Shown here piece by piece: positions 34,945-42,588 of a stretch of 64,000 nt of DNA. Under the pieces are notes generated by a model. The model saw only the letters and a program-made list of their open reading frames with translations. It searched no databases and was not told where the DNA came from. The stretch's first letter is position 1, and each line of letters starts with the position of its first letter. The DNA lies in contig JAXMGX010000014.1 of assembly GCA_046347045.1 (NCBI GenBank), positions 62,001 through 126,000 on the forward strand, given 5' to 3'. The stretch comes from ZC4RG30 sp046347045. Its GTDB lineage: Bacteria; Pseudomonadota; Gammaproteobacteria; Steroidobacterales; Steroidobacteraceae. The position numbers and the translations under genes were made by a program.

Positions 34945-35370
34945 ATGTTCTTCGCCAATTCAGGCCGCGACGAGCTGCGCCGCGGCTATGTGGAAGCCTG
35001 GCGCCGCCACCGCGAGGGCCTGCCGCTGTCGCCGCTGGACGCGCAGATCGCCTCAGTGGTGGCGCTGCATCCGGAATATCACCCGCTGCTGGAGTCCCCC
35101 GACGCGCAGGCCGGGGATTACAGCGTGGAAGCCGGCCGCACCAACCCCTTCCTGCACATGGGGTTGCATCTGGCGCTGCGCGAGCAGGTGGGCACGCGGC
35201 GACCGGCCGGCATCGAGCTGGTGCATCAGCGACTGGCGAACAGGCTGGGAGATGTACACGACGCCGAGCACCGCATGATCGAAGTGCTGGCCCAGGCGCT
35301 TTGGGAAGCACAGCGCGCCGGCCTGGCGCCGGATGAGGCGGTCTATCTGGAAAGGCTTCGCAAGCTCTGA
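34945..35370 (+). CDS. DUF1841 family protein
   Basis: Cytosolic protein of 141 residues, no signal or membrane segment, mostly helical. The opening MFFANSGRDELRRGYVEAWRR, the central LHPEYHPLLE and the TNPFLHMGLHLALREQ segments match the DUF1841 family. DUF1841 is widespread in beta- and gammaproteobacteria, often next to nth, and has no known function. The His-rich middle (HPEYH, FLHMGLH) might bind a metal, but this is a guess. Confidence 0.82.
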   Translation: MFFANSGRDELRRGYVEAWRRHREGLPLSPLDAQIASVVALHPEYHPLLESPDAQAGDYSVEAGRTNPFLHMGLHLALREQVGTRRPAGIELVHQRLANRLGDVHDAEHRMIEVLAQALWEAQRAGLAPDEAVYLERLRKL

Positions 35371-35446
35371 CCGCGGCCGAAGGCCGCAAGCCCTGACCGG
35401 CAGAGGCTATGATCCCGGCCACAGGAAAATATACGGGGGGCCTGAG

Positions 35447-36631
35447 ATGTACGCTATCCGAACGCTGCTTCGCCTTGCAGCCGTGGCGCTGCTGCCCATT
35501 GCCGCCCAGTCACAGGAACTGACCCTTACCAACGCGCGCATCCTCGTCGGCAATGGCGAGGTGATCGAAAATGGTTCCATCGTCGTGCGTGGCGGCAGGA
35601 TCGCCGCCGTCGCAGCAGGCAAGCCGGCGCAGACCGCGGGCCGCGTCATCGATGCCCGCGGCGCCAGCCTGATGCCCGGCTTCATCGACGCGCACCGCCA
35701 CCTCACGCTGCGCCCCGATGCAAAGACCGAAATGCAGAAGCTGCTGGAAGCCGGCTTCACCACCATCCTTTCGGGCGGCGGCGCGCCCGAGCCCCTGGTG
35801 GCCGTGCGCAACCAGATCGAAAAGGGCGAGATCAACGGCCCGCGCATCATCCCTTCGGGCACGGTGCTGTTCCTGGCCAACCAGACGCCGGATGCGATGC
35901 GCGCCGAGGTCCGCCGGCTTGCCGCGCTGGGCGTGAAATACACGGGTGAAGCCTTGCTGACGCCAGTGCCCGGCCCCACCCCCGCCGACCTCGCGGCGCT
36001 CAATGCACTGGTGGACGAAGGCGCCAAGGCCGGCGTGAAAGTGGCCGTCCATGCGGTAAGCACGGCCGCGATGATGGCCGCGATCGATGCAAAAGTGCCC
36101 CTGCTGGTGCACCTGCCGAACAAGGACTGGGTCTCGCGTGAACAGGCCGCAAGGCTTGCCGGCAGCGGCACCTGCATACTTTCGGCCGTGGGAACCTGGG
36201 CGCCGGTGTTCGGCGTGTTTGCCAACGACAACAAGCCGCGCGCGCGCGATGGCAAGCCCTGGCCCGATGCCATCACCGATGGCGTGGGCGGCGGCAAGGA
36301 GGCCGGCTACGCGATGGTGAACGCGCGCACGGTCTTCGATGCCGGTGCGGTGATCGGCGTCGGCATCGACACCACCTATGACCCGCAGGCGGGCCTGGCC
36401 ACGGAACTGCGCGCGATGAACGGCGTGCTCTCGCCGCAGGACATGCTGAAGATCATCGGCCCGAATTCGGCCGCGTGCATCGGCATGGGCGATGAAATCG
36501 GCACGCTGCAGGTGGGCAAGCAGGCCGACATCGTGCTGGTATCCGGCAATCCGCTGGAGGGCTACTGGAACTGGCTGAAGCCCCGCATGGTGGTGAAGGG
36601 CGGCAAGGTCGTGGTCGAAGCCAGACGCTGA
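35447..36631 (+). CDS. Secreted amidohydrolase (imidazolonepropionase-like)
   Basis: Exported metal-dependent hydrolase of 394 residues. Signal peptide about 1-22 (cleavage near AAQS-QELTL). Amidohydrolase fold: N-terminal beta-sandwich (LTNARILVGNGEVIENGSIVV), the metal motif HRH in GFIDAHRHL, later histidines in VAVHAVS and LLVHLP, and the C-terminal aspartate region GVGIDTTYD. The tail IGTLQVGKQADIVLVSGNPL is a family hallmark. Substrate unknown: related periplasmic enzymes include dipeptidases and toxin or lactone hydrolases. It is the first of six same-strand genes ending at 41040. The ATG at 35447 is preceded by a G-rich tract. Confidence 0.8.
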   Translation: MYAIRTLLRLAAVALLPIAAQSQELTLTNARILVGNGEVIENGSIVVRGGRIAAVAAGKPAQTAGRVIDARGASLMPGFIDAHRHLTLRPDAKTEMQKLLEAGFTTILSGGGAPEPLVAVRNQIEKGEINGPRIIPSGTVLFLANQTPDAMRAEVRRLAALGVKYTGEALLTPVPGPTPADLAALNALVDEGAKAGVKVAVHAVSTAAMMAAIDAKVPLLVHLPNKDWVSREQAARLAGSGTCILSAVGTWAPVFGVFANDNKPRARDGKPWPDAITDGVGGGKEAGYAMVNARTVFDAGAVIGVGIDTTYDPQAGLATELRAMNGVLSPQDMLKIIGPNSAACIGMGDEIGTLQVGKQADIVLVSGNPLEGYWNWLKPRMVVKGGKVVVEARR

Positions 36632-36662
36632 TACAGCCTGCGTTCAGAAGGACAGGGCAACA

Positions 36663-38030
36663 ATGCACAGCATGAGAATCCTGGTCGCCGCGGCGCTGAC
36701 GCTGGCTGCTGCGCTGCCCGGCATGGCCCAGCAGAGCCCGCAGACAGACTTCAAGTCGGTGGGTCGCGGCTGGCCCCTGCCCGCCTCCCTGACGCTGCAG
36801 TCGCCGCCCACGGGCGCCACGATGATCCGCGGCGCCACGCGCGAGGCGCCGCGCACCTTCGCCGGACTGGCACGCGATGGCCAGGTGCCTGGAGGCATGA
36901 CGGCGCTGCCGGTGGACCTGTTCACCACCAAGGACTTCTACAAAGACCGTGCGCTGTGGAAGGACCCGCGCTATTTCCGCTGCAACAGCCCGGTGGGCCT
37001 GGAAGAACTGCAGGGCGCCGCGGGCGGACGCCTGATCGATCCCGCCAGGGGCGCGGCATCGGCGCCCTGGGGTTACTGCGACCGCGACTATCCGCGGGCG
37101 GCCATCGTCAGCCCTTACCCGTTCAAGACCGCGCAGGCGCATTACGAAGCGCTGCTGGCCGAGACCACGAAGCGCGGCGGGCCCACGAAGCACACCTACG
37201 CCACGGTGCCCGGCGAATGGTCGGGGCGTTACCGTCATCCGGGGCAATCGAATGCCTACCGGTACAAGATGCGGCACAGCCAGATGTCCACCATCCTGTC
37301 GCTGCTCACGCCTGAATACCAGACGCGCATGGTGCAGGAGGCCTATCACCAGGCCGTGGCCAACGACCCGCACTGGCAGTCGCAGTACTGCTGGCCCGAG
37401 GGCTTCATGCGGCGCTGGCACGAGGCCGCCACCTGGGAATGGGATGTGATGGTCACTCCCGACATGGTGCAGATCCTGGCGGGCGTGGCGCGCAACTTCA
37501 TCACCAACATCCACGTGGGCCGGCAGTTCAACATGACCGGCGCCGTGCCCCGCCTGGGGCAGGACGTGCCGCGCTGGTATGGCGAAACCATCGGCTTCTG
37601 GGACAAGGACGCGCTCATCACCTGGACCTCGAACATCCAGGGGTGGAAGGTGCATGGCGCCTACGAGCATTCGAACAAGCTGCAGACCATCGAGATCTAC
37701 ACCCCCAACCGCGACGCCAGCGGCAAGTTCCTGGGTCTGAACCACGAGGCCGTGTTCTACGACCCGGACGCGCTGGTCGAGCCGGTGAGAATCGTCCGCA
37801 ACTATGTGAAATTGAGCGGCTTCGACCAGGGGGATCCTTATGTGTTCATTGAGTGTGTGCCCACCATCTACCCGGTGAACGGCAAGGCCACCCCCGTAAC
37901 CCCCGGCCAGACCATCGAATACACCGTTCCCGACATGTACGGCCGCCCCTGGGCCCATATGTGGGAGGAATACTCGGAAAAGGGCATGGAAAAGCCCCAG
38001 TCCGAGGACATTTTCAATTTCGGCAAGTAG
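36663..38030 (+). CDS. Exported protein of unknown function (455 residues)
   Basis: Not confidently recognised. Signal peptide about 1-22 (RILVAAALTLAAALPGMAQ). The mature part is Trp/Tyr-rich with four cysteines (FRCN, GYCD, QYCW, IECV), suited to disulfides outside the cytoplasm. The C-terminal half has a pattern (VPRWYGETIGFWDKDALITWT, then LQTIEIYTP and EAVFYDPDALVEPVRIVRNY) that resembles the beta-rich tail of the 'DLSGVW' type exported proteins common in this lineage. No catalytic motif was found. A Shine-Dalgarno-like AAGGA/AGGG lies before the ATG. It sits 31 bases after the amidohydrolase gene and 35 bases before the DUF6152-like gene, suggesting a joint envelope role. Confidence 0.7.
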   Translation: MHSMRILVAAALTLAAALPGMAQQSPQTDFKSVGRGWPLPASLTLQSPPTGATMIRGATREAPRTFAGLARDGQVPGGMTALPVDLFTTKDFYKDRALWKDPRYFRCNSPVGLEELQGAAGGRLIDPARGAASAPWGYCDRDYPRAAIVSPYPFKTAQAHYEALLAETTKRGGPTKHTYATVPGEWSGRYRHPGQSNAYRYKMRHSQMSTILSLLTPEYQTRMVQEAYHQAVANDPHWQSQYCWPEGFMRRWHEAATWEWDVMVTPDMVQILAGVARNFITNIHVGRQFNMTGAVPRLGQDVPRWYGETIGFWDKDALITWTSNIQGWKVHGAYEHSNKLQTIEIYTPNRDASGKFLGLNHEAVFYDPDALVEPVRIVRNYVKLSGFDQGDPYVFIECVPTIYPVNGKATPVTPGQTIEYTVPDMYGRPWAHMWEEYSEKGMEKPQSEDIFNFGK

Positions 38031-38036
38031 GGCCTT

Positions 38037-38042
38037 TATAAT
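38037..38042 (+). promoter_or_regulatory. Consensus -10 (TATAAT) before the DUF6152-like gene
   Basis: A perfect TATAAT lies 23 bases before the ATG at 38066, just after the stop of the preceding gene; a weak TTCAAT (38013-38018) stands 18 bases upstream. It could give the DUF6152-like and membrane-protein genes their own promoter. Confidence 0.4.
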
Positions 38043-38056
38043 CGCCGAGGACAATG

Positions 38057-38062
38057 GAGGGG
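38057..38062 (+). promoter_or_regulatory. Shine-Dalgarno site that decides the start of the DUF6152-like gene
   Basis: GAGGGG (in GGAGGGG) is 3-6 bases before the ATG at 38066, but it lies inside the frame opened by the earlier ATG at 38054. The ribosome site therefore favours 38066, which also yields a cleaner signal peptide (MTKQFKSASRR...). Confidence 0.6.
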
Positions 38063-38065
38063 ACC

Positions 38066-38554
38066 ATGACCAAGCAGTTCAAGAGTGCATCCCGGCGTGC
38101 TGTCGCCACCATCGCCGCGCTGGCGGCCGTGCCGGCCGTGGTCCTCGCGCACCACTCCTTCTCGCTGTACAACAACGAGGTCACCAAGGTGTTCACCGGC
38201 GTGGTCACGCGCGTGAACCCCGATGCCAACCACCTGCAGATCTTCTTCGCGCCGATGAACGCCGACCGCACCAACGTGGAACGCGGCCCCGACGGCAAGC
38301 CCGTCATCTGGGCCGTGGAAATGGCAGGCTCCGCGCAGGCCGCGACGCAGGGCATTTCGGTGAACAACTTCCCCGCCGGCACCATCTTCAGCACCGCCAT
38401 GCATCCGCTGCGCAGCGGCGAACTGGCCGGCGCGCGCGAGGGCAACCTGTTCAAGTGCCCGGCCAAGAAGCCGCCCGCCGCGGGCAAGCACTGCGATTCC
38501 GTCGAAGGCAGCACCAAGCACGGCGAGGGTGCGCTGGCTGCGGCCAAGCCCTGA
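38066..38554 (+). CDS. DUF6152-like periplasmic protein
   Basis: Exported protein of 162 residues. Signal peptide about 1-29 with cleavage at VLA-HHSFSLYNN, leaving a mature N-terminus that begins with two histidines, a feature of the DUF6152 family and a possible copper/metal site like other amino-terminal histidines. Then KVFTGVVTRVNPDANHLQIFF, as in the family's beta-barrel core. Two cysteines near the C-terminus (FKCPAKK, KHCDS) could pair. It precedes two membrane-protein genes and follows the 455-residue exported protein. No function is known for the family. The mature N-terminus being metal-binding is inference. Confidence 0.75.
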   Translation: MTKQFKSASRRAVATIAALAAVPAVVLAHHSFSLYNNEVTKVFTGVVTRVNPDANHLQIFFAPMNADRTNVERGPDGKPVIWAVEMAGSAQAATQGISVNNFPAGTIFSTAMHPLRSGELAGAREGNLFKCPAKKPPAAGKHCDSVEGSTKHGEGALAAAKP

Positions 38555-38571
38555 TCCGCACGGCCTGACGC

Positions 38572-39078
38572 ATGTTCGAATTCGCCCGGCATCTGGGCAC
38601 CACGCGGCTGTCCGAAGCCATCCAGTCCACGCTGTGGCTGACCCCGCTGCTGCAGGCCATCCACATCCTGATGATCGGCATCGTGTTCATTTCGGTGCTG
38701 ATCGTGGTGCTGCGCGTGCAGGGTCGCATCCGCGCCGATGAGCCCTTCGCGCAGACCTGGGCGCGCTTCGCACCATGGATGAAATGGGCGCTGGTGGTGA
38801 TGGCGGCCACCGGGCTGGTGCTGTGCATCGGCGAGCCGCTGCGCGAGGCCAAGGCGTTGTCGTTCTGGCTGAAGATGGCGTTGATTCTCGTCGGCGTGCT
38901 GGGGCTGCTGGCCCTGCGCCGCTCGGCGAGCCGGGTCGCCGGCAACGACATGCCCGGCGGCCTGCGCTTCGCATCCGGGATGCTGCTGGCGGTATGGATC
39001 GCCATCATCTACCTGGGCCGCGCCATCGCCTATGACGCCGAGGTCTGGGGGCGCCTGTCGCTGGGGCACCTGGCATGA
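38572..39078 (+). CDS. Four-helix membrane protein, DUF6644-like (first copy)
   Basis: Inner-membrane protein of 168 residues with four predicted helices (about 24-46, 67-86, 100-117 and 132-155). Conserved-looking points are a histidine in the first helix (LLQAIHILMIG), the FWLKMALIL segment starting helix 3 and RAIAY after helix 4. The pattern matches DUF6644-type proteins. A histidine inside the membrane invites a haem or copper-transport comparison (CopD-like), but there is no direct proof. The stop overlaps the next start (ATGA), and the next gene encodes a protein of the same layout. Confidence 0.65.
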   Translation: MFEFARHLGTTRLSEAIQSTLWLTPLLQAIHILMIGIVFISVLIVVLRVQGRIRADEPFAQTWARFAPWMKWALVVMAATGLVLCIGEPLREAKALSFWLKMALILVGVLGLLALRRSASRVAGNDMPGGLRFASGMLLAVWIAIIYLGRAIAYDAEVWGRLSLGHLA

Positions 39079-39614
39079 GCACGCCCGCCTTCGTCCAGGC
39101 CGTTTACGATTCGGGCATCGCGCATTTCATGCGCGGCTCGCTGAAGGCCATGCCGCTGATCGAGGCCACGCATGTGCTGGCCATCGCCACGGTATTCGGC
39201 ACCATCTTCATCGTCGACCTGCGCCTGCTGGGCGTGGCTGGCACCCGCCGCCCCTATTCGGTGGTGGCACGCGAAATGCTGGGCAAGACATGGGCGGCAT
39301 TCATCGTGGCCGTGATCACCGGCATGCTGCTGGTGACGCCCAACGCCATCACCTACTACGTGAACACGGCCTTCCGGCTGAAGCTGCTGGCGCTGCTGCT
39401 GGCGGGCATCAACATGCTGATCTTCCAGATGCTGACGGCGCGCAGCCTGCCGCAATGGGACAACTCGCCGAAGGCCCCCGTCGCGGCACGCACGGCGGCC
39501 ATCGTGTCGCTGGTGCTGTGGACGGCTATCATCTTCCTTGGCCGATGGATTGGATTCACCAAGGGCTATGATTTCGCCGTACCGGAAGAAGTGCAGTTCG
39601 AATTCCCGCAGTAG
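39075..39614 (+). CDS. Four-helix membrane protein, DUF6644-like (second copy)
   Basis: Inner-membrane protein of 179 residues, the same four-helix layout as its neighbour: helix 1 carries the histidine (IEATHVLAIATVFG) and is followed by DLRLLG, helix 3 begins FRLKLLALLL, and helix 4 ends FLGRWIGF. The two likely form a heterodimer. The C-terminal tail FAVPEEVQFEFPQ is soluble and acidic. Translation is coupled to the first copy by an ATGA overlap. The 3' end overlaps the M28 peptidase start by 47 bases. Confidence 0.65.
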   Translation: MSTPAFVQAVYDSGIAHFMRGSLKAMPLIEATHVLAIATVFGTIFIVDLRLLGVAGTRRPYSVVAREMLGKTWAAFIVAVITGMLLVTPNAITYYVNTAFRLKLLALLLAGINMLIFQMLTARSLPQWDNSPKAPVAARTAAIVSLVLWTAIIFLGRWIGFTKGYDFAVPEEVQFEFPQ

Positions 39615-41040
39615 CATCGCCAGGCCGCGGTGCATCGCGGCGCTGGCAGCGCTGGTGGCGCTGCCGCTGATCCTGCCGGCCGCAAGCCGGGCCTCCGAGG
39701 CGGTCGCGGAAGCACCATTGCCGCCACCGGTCCAACGCACCCTCGAGCAGCTTCGCGCGGCCGCGCTGGCCGATACCCGCGGCTACTCCATCGTGGAAGA
39801 CCTGATCACGCGCGTGGGACCCAGGCTGGCCGGTTCACCCGCCGAGGCACGCGCACGCGAATGGGCAGCCGGCATGCTGCGCGCGCAGGGATTCGCCAAT
39901 GTGCGCATCGAACCCTTCACCGTCGATGCCTGGGAACCACTCGTGGAGACCGCGGCCATCCTGGGCAATGCTGCCCAGCCGCTGGTGGTCACTGGCATCG
40001 GGGGCTCGCCCTCCACCCCTGCCGGAGGCGTGAGCGGCGAGGTCGTGCGATTCGAAAGCCTGGCGGCGCTGGAGGCCGCGCCCAGGGCCAGCGTGCAGGG
40101 TCGCATCGTGTTCATCGATGAAGGCATGACGCGCACGCAGGACGGAGACGGCTATGGCGTGGCGACGGTCAGGCGTCGTGGCTGCCAACAGGCGGCCCGC
40201 GCGCAGGGCGCGCTGGCCTGCCTGATCCGCTCCGTGGGCACCAATACCGACCGTTTCGCGCACCAGGGCTGGGGAAGCACGGCGCCGCCGGAAACCCTCG
40301 CGCCCACTGCGGCGCTGGCGCCGACCGATGCCGCCACGCTGGCGCGGCTGCTGGCGCGCAGCCGCGAACCGGTGCGGGTGCAGCTCAACCTGCAGACACG
40401 CAGCACGCGCGGCGCGCCGTCGGGCAATGTGATTGCCGAAGTGACGGGGCGCGAGAGTCCGCAGCTGTTCGTGCTGGCCGCCGCGCATCTGGACTCGTGG
40501 AGCCTGGGCCAGGGTGCCATCGACGATGGCGCCGGTGTCGCCATCATCACGGCCGCGGCGAAGCTCATCAGCGACCTGCCCGTGAAACCCCGCCGCAGCA
40601 TCCGCTTGCTGCTGGCGGGCGCGGAGGAATCCGGTGGATGGGGCGGTCTGGCGTACAGGGATGCGCACCAGAACGAGCAGCATGTGGCCGCGGCGGAAAG
40701 CGATGCAGGCGATGGGCGCATCTGGCGCGTGCGCACTGGCTTCGGCGCCGGCGCCCTGCCCCAGCAACGCGCGCTGCAGCGTGCGCTGGCGCCGCTGGGC
40801 ATCCTGCCCGGCGCGAATGACCTGGGACACGGTGGCGGCACGGACATCGAGCCCACCGTGCGGACGGGCGTGCCGGCGATCGAGCTGAACCAGGACGTCA
40901 CGCGCTATTTCGACGTGCACCACACGGCGAACGACACGCTGGAGCGGATCGTGCCGGATGACCTCCGGCAGAACATCGCGGCGTGGGCGGTGACGTTGTA
41001 TCTGCTGGCGGAGATGGACTGGAATCCGGCCGCGAAGTGA
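39568..41040 (+). CDS. Secreted M28-family metallopeptidase
   Basis: Exported zinc peptidase of 490 residues, probably an aminopeptidase or dipeptidase. Signal region about 25-50 (hydrophobic CIAALAALVALPLILPAAS after a basic n-region). A PA-type insertion spans about 130-260. The M28 domain follows with HLDSWSLGQGAIDDGAG (His and bridging Asp), GAEESGGWG (catalytic and metal Glu), ESDAGD and the terminal HHTANDTLERI histidine. The ATG at 39568 was preferred to the TTG at 39538: it has AAGGG four bases upstream and a shorter n-region. It overlaps the preceding gene by 47 bases, so it belongs to the same transcript. Confidence 0.82.
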   Translation: MISPYRKKCSSNSRSSIARPRCIAALAALVALPLILPAASRASEAVAEAPLPPPVQRTLEQLRAAALADTRGYSIVEDLITRVGPRLAGSPAEARAREWAAGMLRAQGFANVRIEPFTVDAWEPLVETAAILGNAAQPLVVTGIGGSPSTPAGGVSGEVVRFESLAALEAAPRASVQGRIVFIDEGMTRTQDGDGYGVATVRRRGCQQAARAQGALACLIRSVGTNTDRFAHQGWGSTAPPETLAPTAALAPTDAATLARLLARSREPVRVQLNLQTRSTRGAPSGNVIAEVTGRESPQLFVLAAAHLDSWSLGQGAIDDGAGVAIITAAAKLISDLPVKPRRSIRLLLAGAEESGGWGGLAYRDAHQNEQHVAAAESDAGDGRIWRVRTGFGAGALPQQRALQRALAPLGILPGANDLGHGGGTDIEPTVRTGVPAIELNQDVTRYFDVHHTANDTLERIVPDDLRQNIAAWAVTLYLLAEMDWNPAAK

Positions 41041-41223
41041 GGCGGTTCATGCTGCGGGCCGGATTGTAAATTTGCGTCCGGGATGGCGCCGGCTCTTCTC
41101 GCGCCAAACCAAGGGGTGTCATAGTCCGATGACATCAAGGGAAAGAAGAGAGCCTCGAATGCTTCCGCCCTGCCTGTTTCGCCTGCCCGCAGGCATTGCA
41201 ACGTGGCCCACCGCCCTCAAGGC
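41041..41223. other. Intergenic region between convergent M28 and ABC permease genes
   Basis: These 183 bases separate two convergent genes. The only structures seen are short inverted repeats: GTCAT...ATGAC (around 41118-41133) and GCCTGCCCGCAGGC (41181-41194). Neither is followed by a T-run, so no intrinsic terminator is called. Confidence 0.4.
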
Positions 41224-42588
41224 TCAGCTCATGCGCGCCCACTTGATCAGCGTGCCGAAGCTCGGTGGCTTGCCATGGAGCAGCAGGCCGATGCGGAAGA
41301 TCTTCGAGGCAAACCACACCGCCACGCAGGCGCCGGCGATGCTCACGCCCAGCGACAGCAGCACCTGCCACACCGGCGGCGGCGAGCTCGACGCCAGCCG
41401 GGCCAGGATGACGAAGGGGCTCACCGGCGGCACGAAGCTGGCCACCACGGCGAAGGTGGAATCCGGCTGGCGGCCGATGAACGGCGTGAGGATGTAGGGC
41501 GTCACCAGCAGCATCATCACCGGACCCATCAGCGACTGCGCGTCGGCGAGCTGGCTGACGGCGGCGCCGATCGCCAGCATCAGCGCGCCGAACAGCAGGT
41601 AGGCGGCGAGGAAGAACACCAGGAGCCACAGGATGAGCAGCGGATCGAGCAGGCCGAACATGGCGAACTGCATCAGCGCCAGCACACCCAGCGTGATATA
41701 CACGGCCATCATCACCAGGCCAACGCCCATCTGACCCAGCAGCTTGCCCCACATCAGCTCCAGCGGTGAAACGGCTGCCAGCAGCACCTCCACCACGCGG
41801 CTGGATTTCTCCTCGATGGTGGAAGTCATCAGCGCCTGTCCGCCGATCATCACGCCCATGAACAACAGGATGCCCATGATGAAGGGCAGCGCGCGGTTGA
41901 GGCCGGCGGGCGCCTGCTGCCTGCCGTCGGGCGCGACCACCACGGTGCGCGGCTGCTGCACATGCGTGGCCTTCTGCACCAGCGCGGGATCGAAGCCGCC
42001 CGCGCGCAGGCGCTCGGTGGTGAGCGTGATGCGCATGGCATCCTGCAGCATGTCCTCGGCGTCCTCGGGCAGGTTGCGCGGGGCATAGAGCTGGTAGCTG
42101 CCGAATTCGGCATCGGGGTTGTTGCGGGCGACGGCATTGCGCGGCACTTCCAGCAATGCGCGGCGCGCGCGCTCGCCGATGTTCTGTTCGGCAAGCCAGG
42201 CCTTTTGGGCCTCCACGGTGCTGCCTTCGGGCAGCACCTTCACCGTGAACCGCGGGATGGCAGGGCCGCGCGCCGCGGCCTTCTCGGCCATCTCCGCGGT
42301 ACCCGGCGCGGCCTGCTCCAGCGCCGCGCGACGGCCGGCGTTGCGCCGCTCCTGTATGACCTCGGGATCCAGTTCCCTGCGCAGCGTCTGTGCCAGCGTG
42401 CCGCTGGCGTCGATCAGCGCCACTTCGACGTCCATCTGCGCGCCGCGCTGGTTCATGATCTTCGGGATGATCATCGTCAGCGCAAGGCCGATCAGCGGCA
42501 TCACGAACACGCCGATCAGGAACCCCTTGCTGCTCACGGTGACCAGGAACTCGCGCAGTGCGACGAGCTTGATCCGCTGGAACATCAC
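41224..42588 (-). CDS. ABC-2 type exporter permease (NatB/YhaP-like)
   Basis: Inner-membrane permease of 454 residues. A first helix near residue 25-45 is followed by a large extracytoplasmic region (about 50-215), then a block of five to six helices (FIMGILLFMGVMIGGQALMTSTIEEKSSRVVEVLLAAVSP and onward). The EEKSSRVVEVLLAAVSPLELMWGKLLG segment is typical of ABC-2 exporters of the NatB type. Its partner ATPase gene overlaps it by 4 bases (ATGA). Substrate unknown; sodium export is known for NatAB but not shown here. Confidence 0.85.
   Translation of the reverse strand: MMFQRIKLVALREFLVTVSSKGFLIGVFVMPLIGLALTMIIPKIMNQRGAQMDVEVALIDASGTLAQTLRRELDPEVIQERRNAGRRAALEQAAPGTAEMAEKAAARGPAIPRFTVKVLPEGSTVEAQKAWLAEQNIGERARRALLEVPRNAVARNNPDAEFGSYQLYAPRNLPEDAEDMLQDAMRITLTTERLRAGGFDPALVQKATHVQQPRTVVVAPDGRQQAPAGLNRALPFIMGILLFMGVMIGGQALMTSTIEEKSSRVVEVLLAAVSPLELMWGKLLGQMGVGLVMMAVYITLGVLALMQFAMFGLLDPLLILWLLVFFLAAYLLFGALMLAIGAAVSQLADAQSLMGPVMMLLVTPYILTPFIGRQPDSTFAVVASFVPPVSPFVILARLASSSPPPVWQVLLSLGVSIAGACVAVWFASKIFRIGLLLHGKPPSFGTLIKWARMS

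Noticed and set aside
41118..41133. GTCAT...ATGAC inverted repeat as an operator
   Set aside because: Short, not near a promoter, lies between two convergent genes and occurs once.
41181..41194. GCCTGCCCGCAGGC inverted repeat as a terminator
   Set aside because: The stem is only five pairs with a four-base loop, and no T-run follows on either strand.
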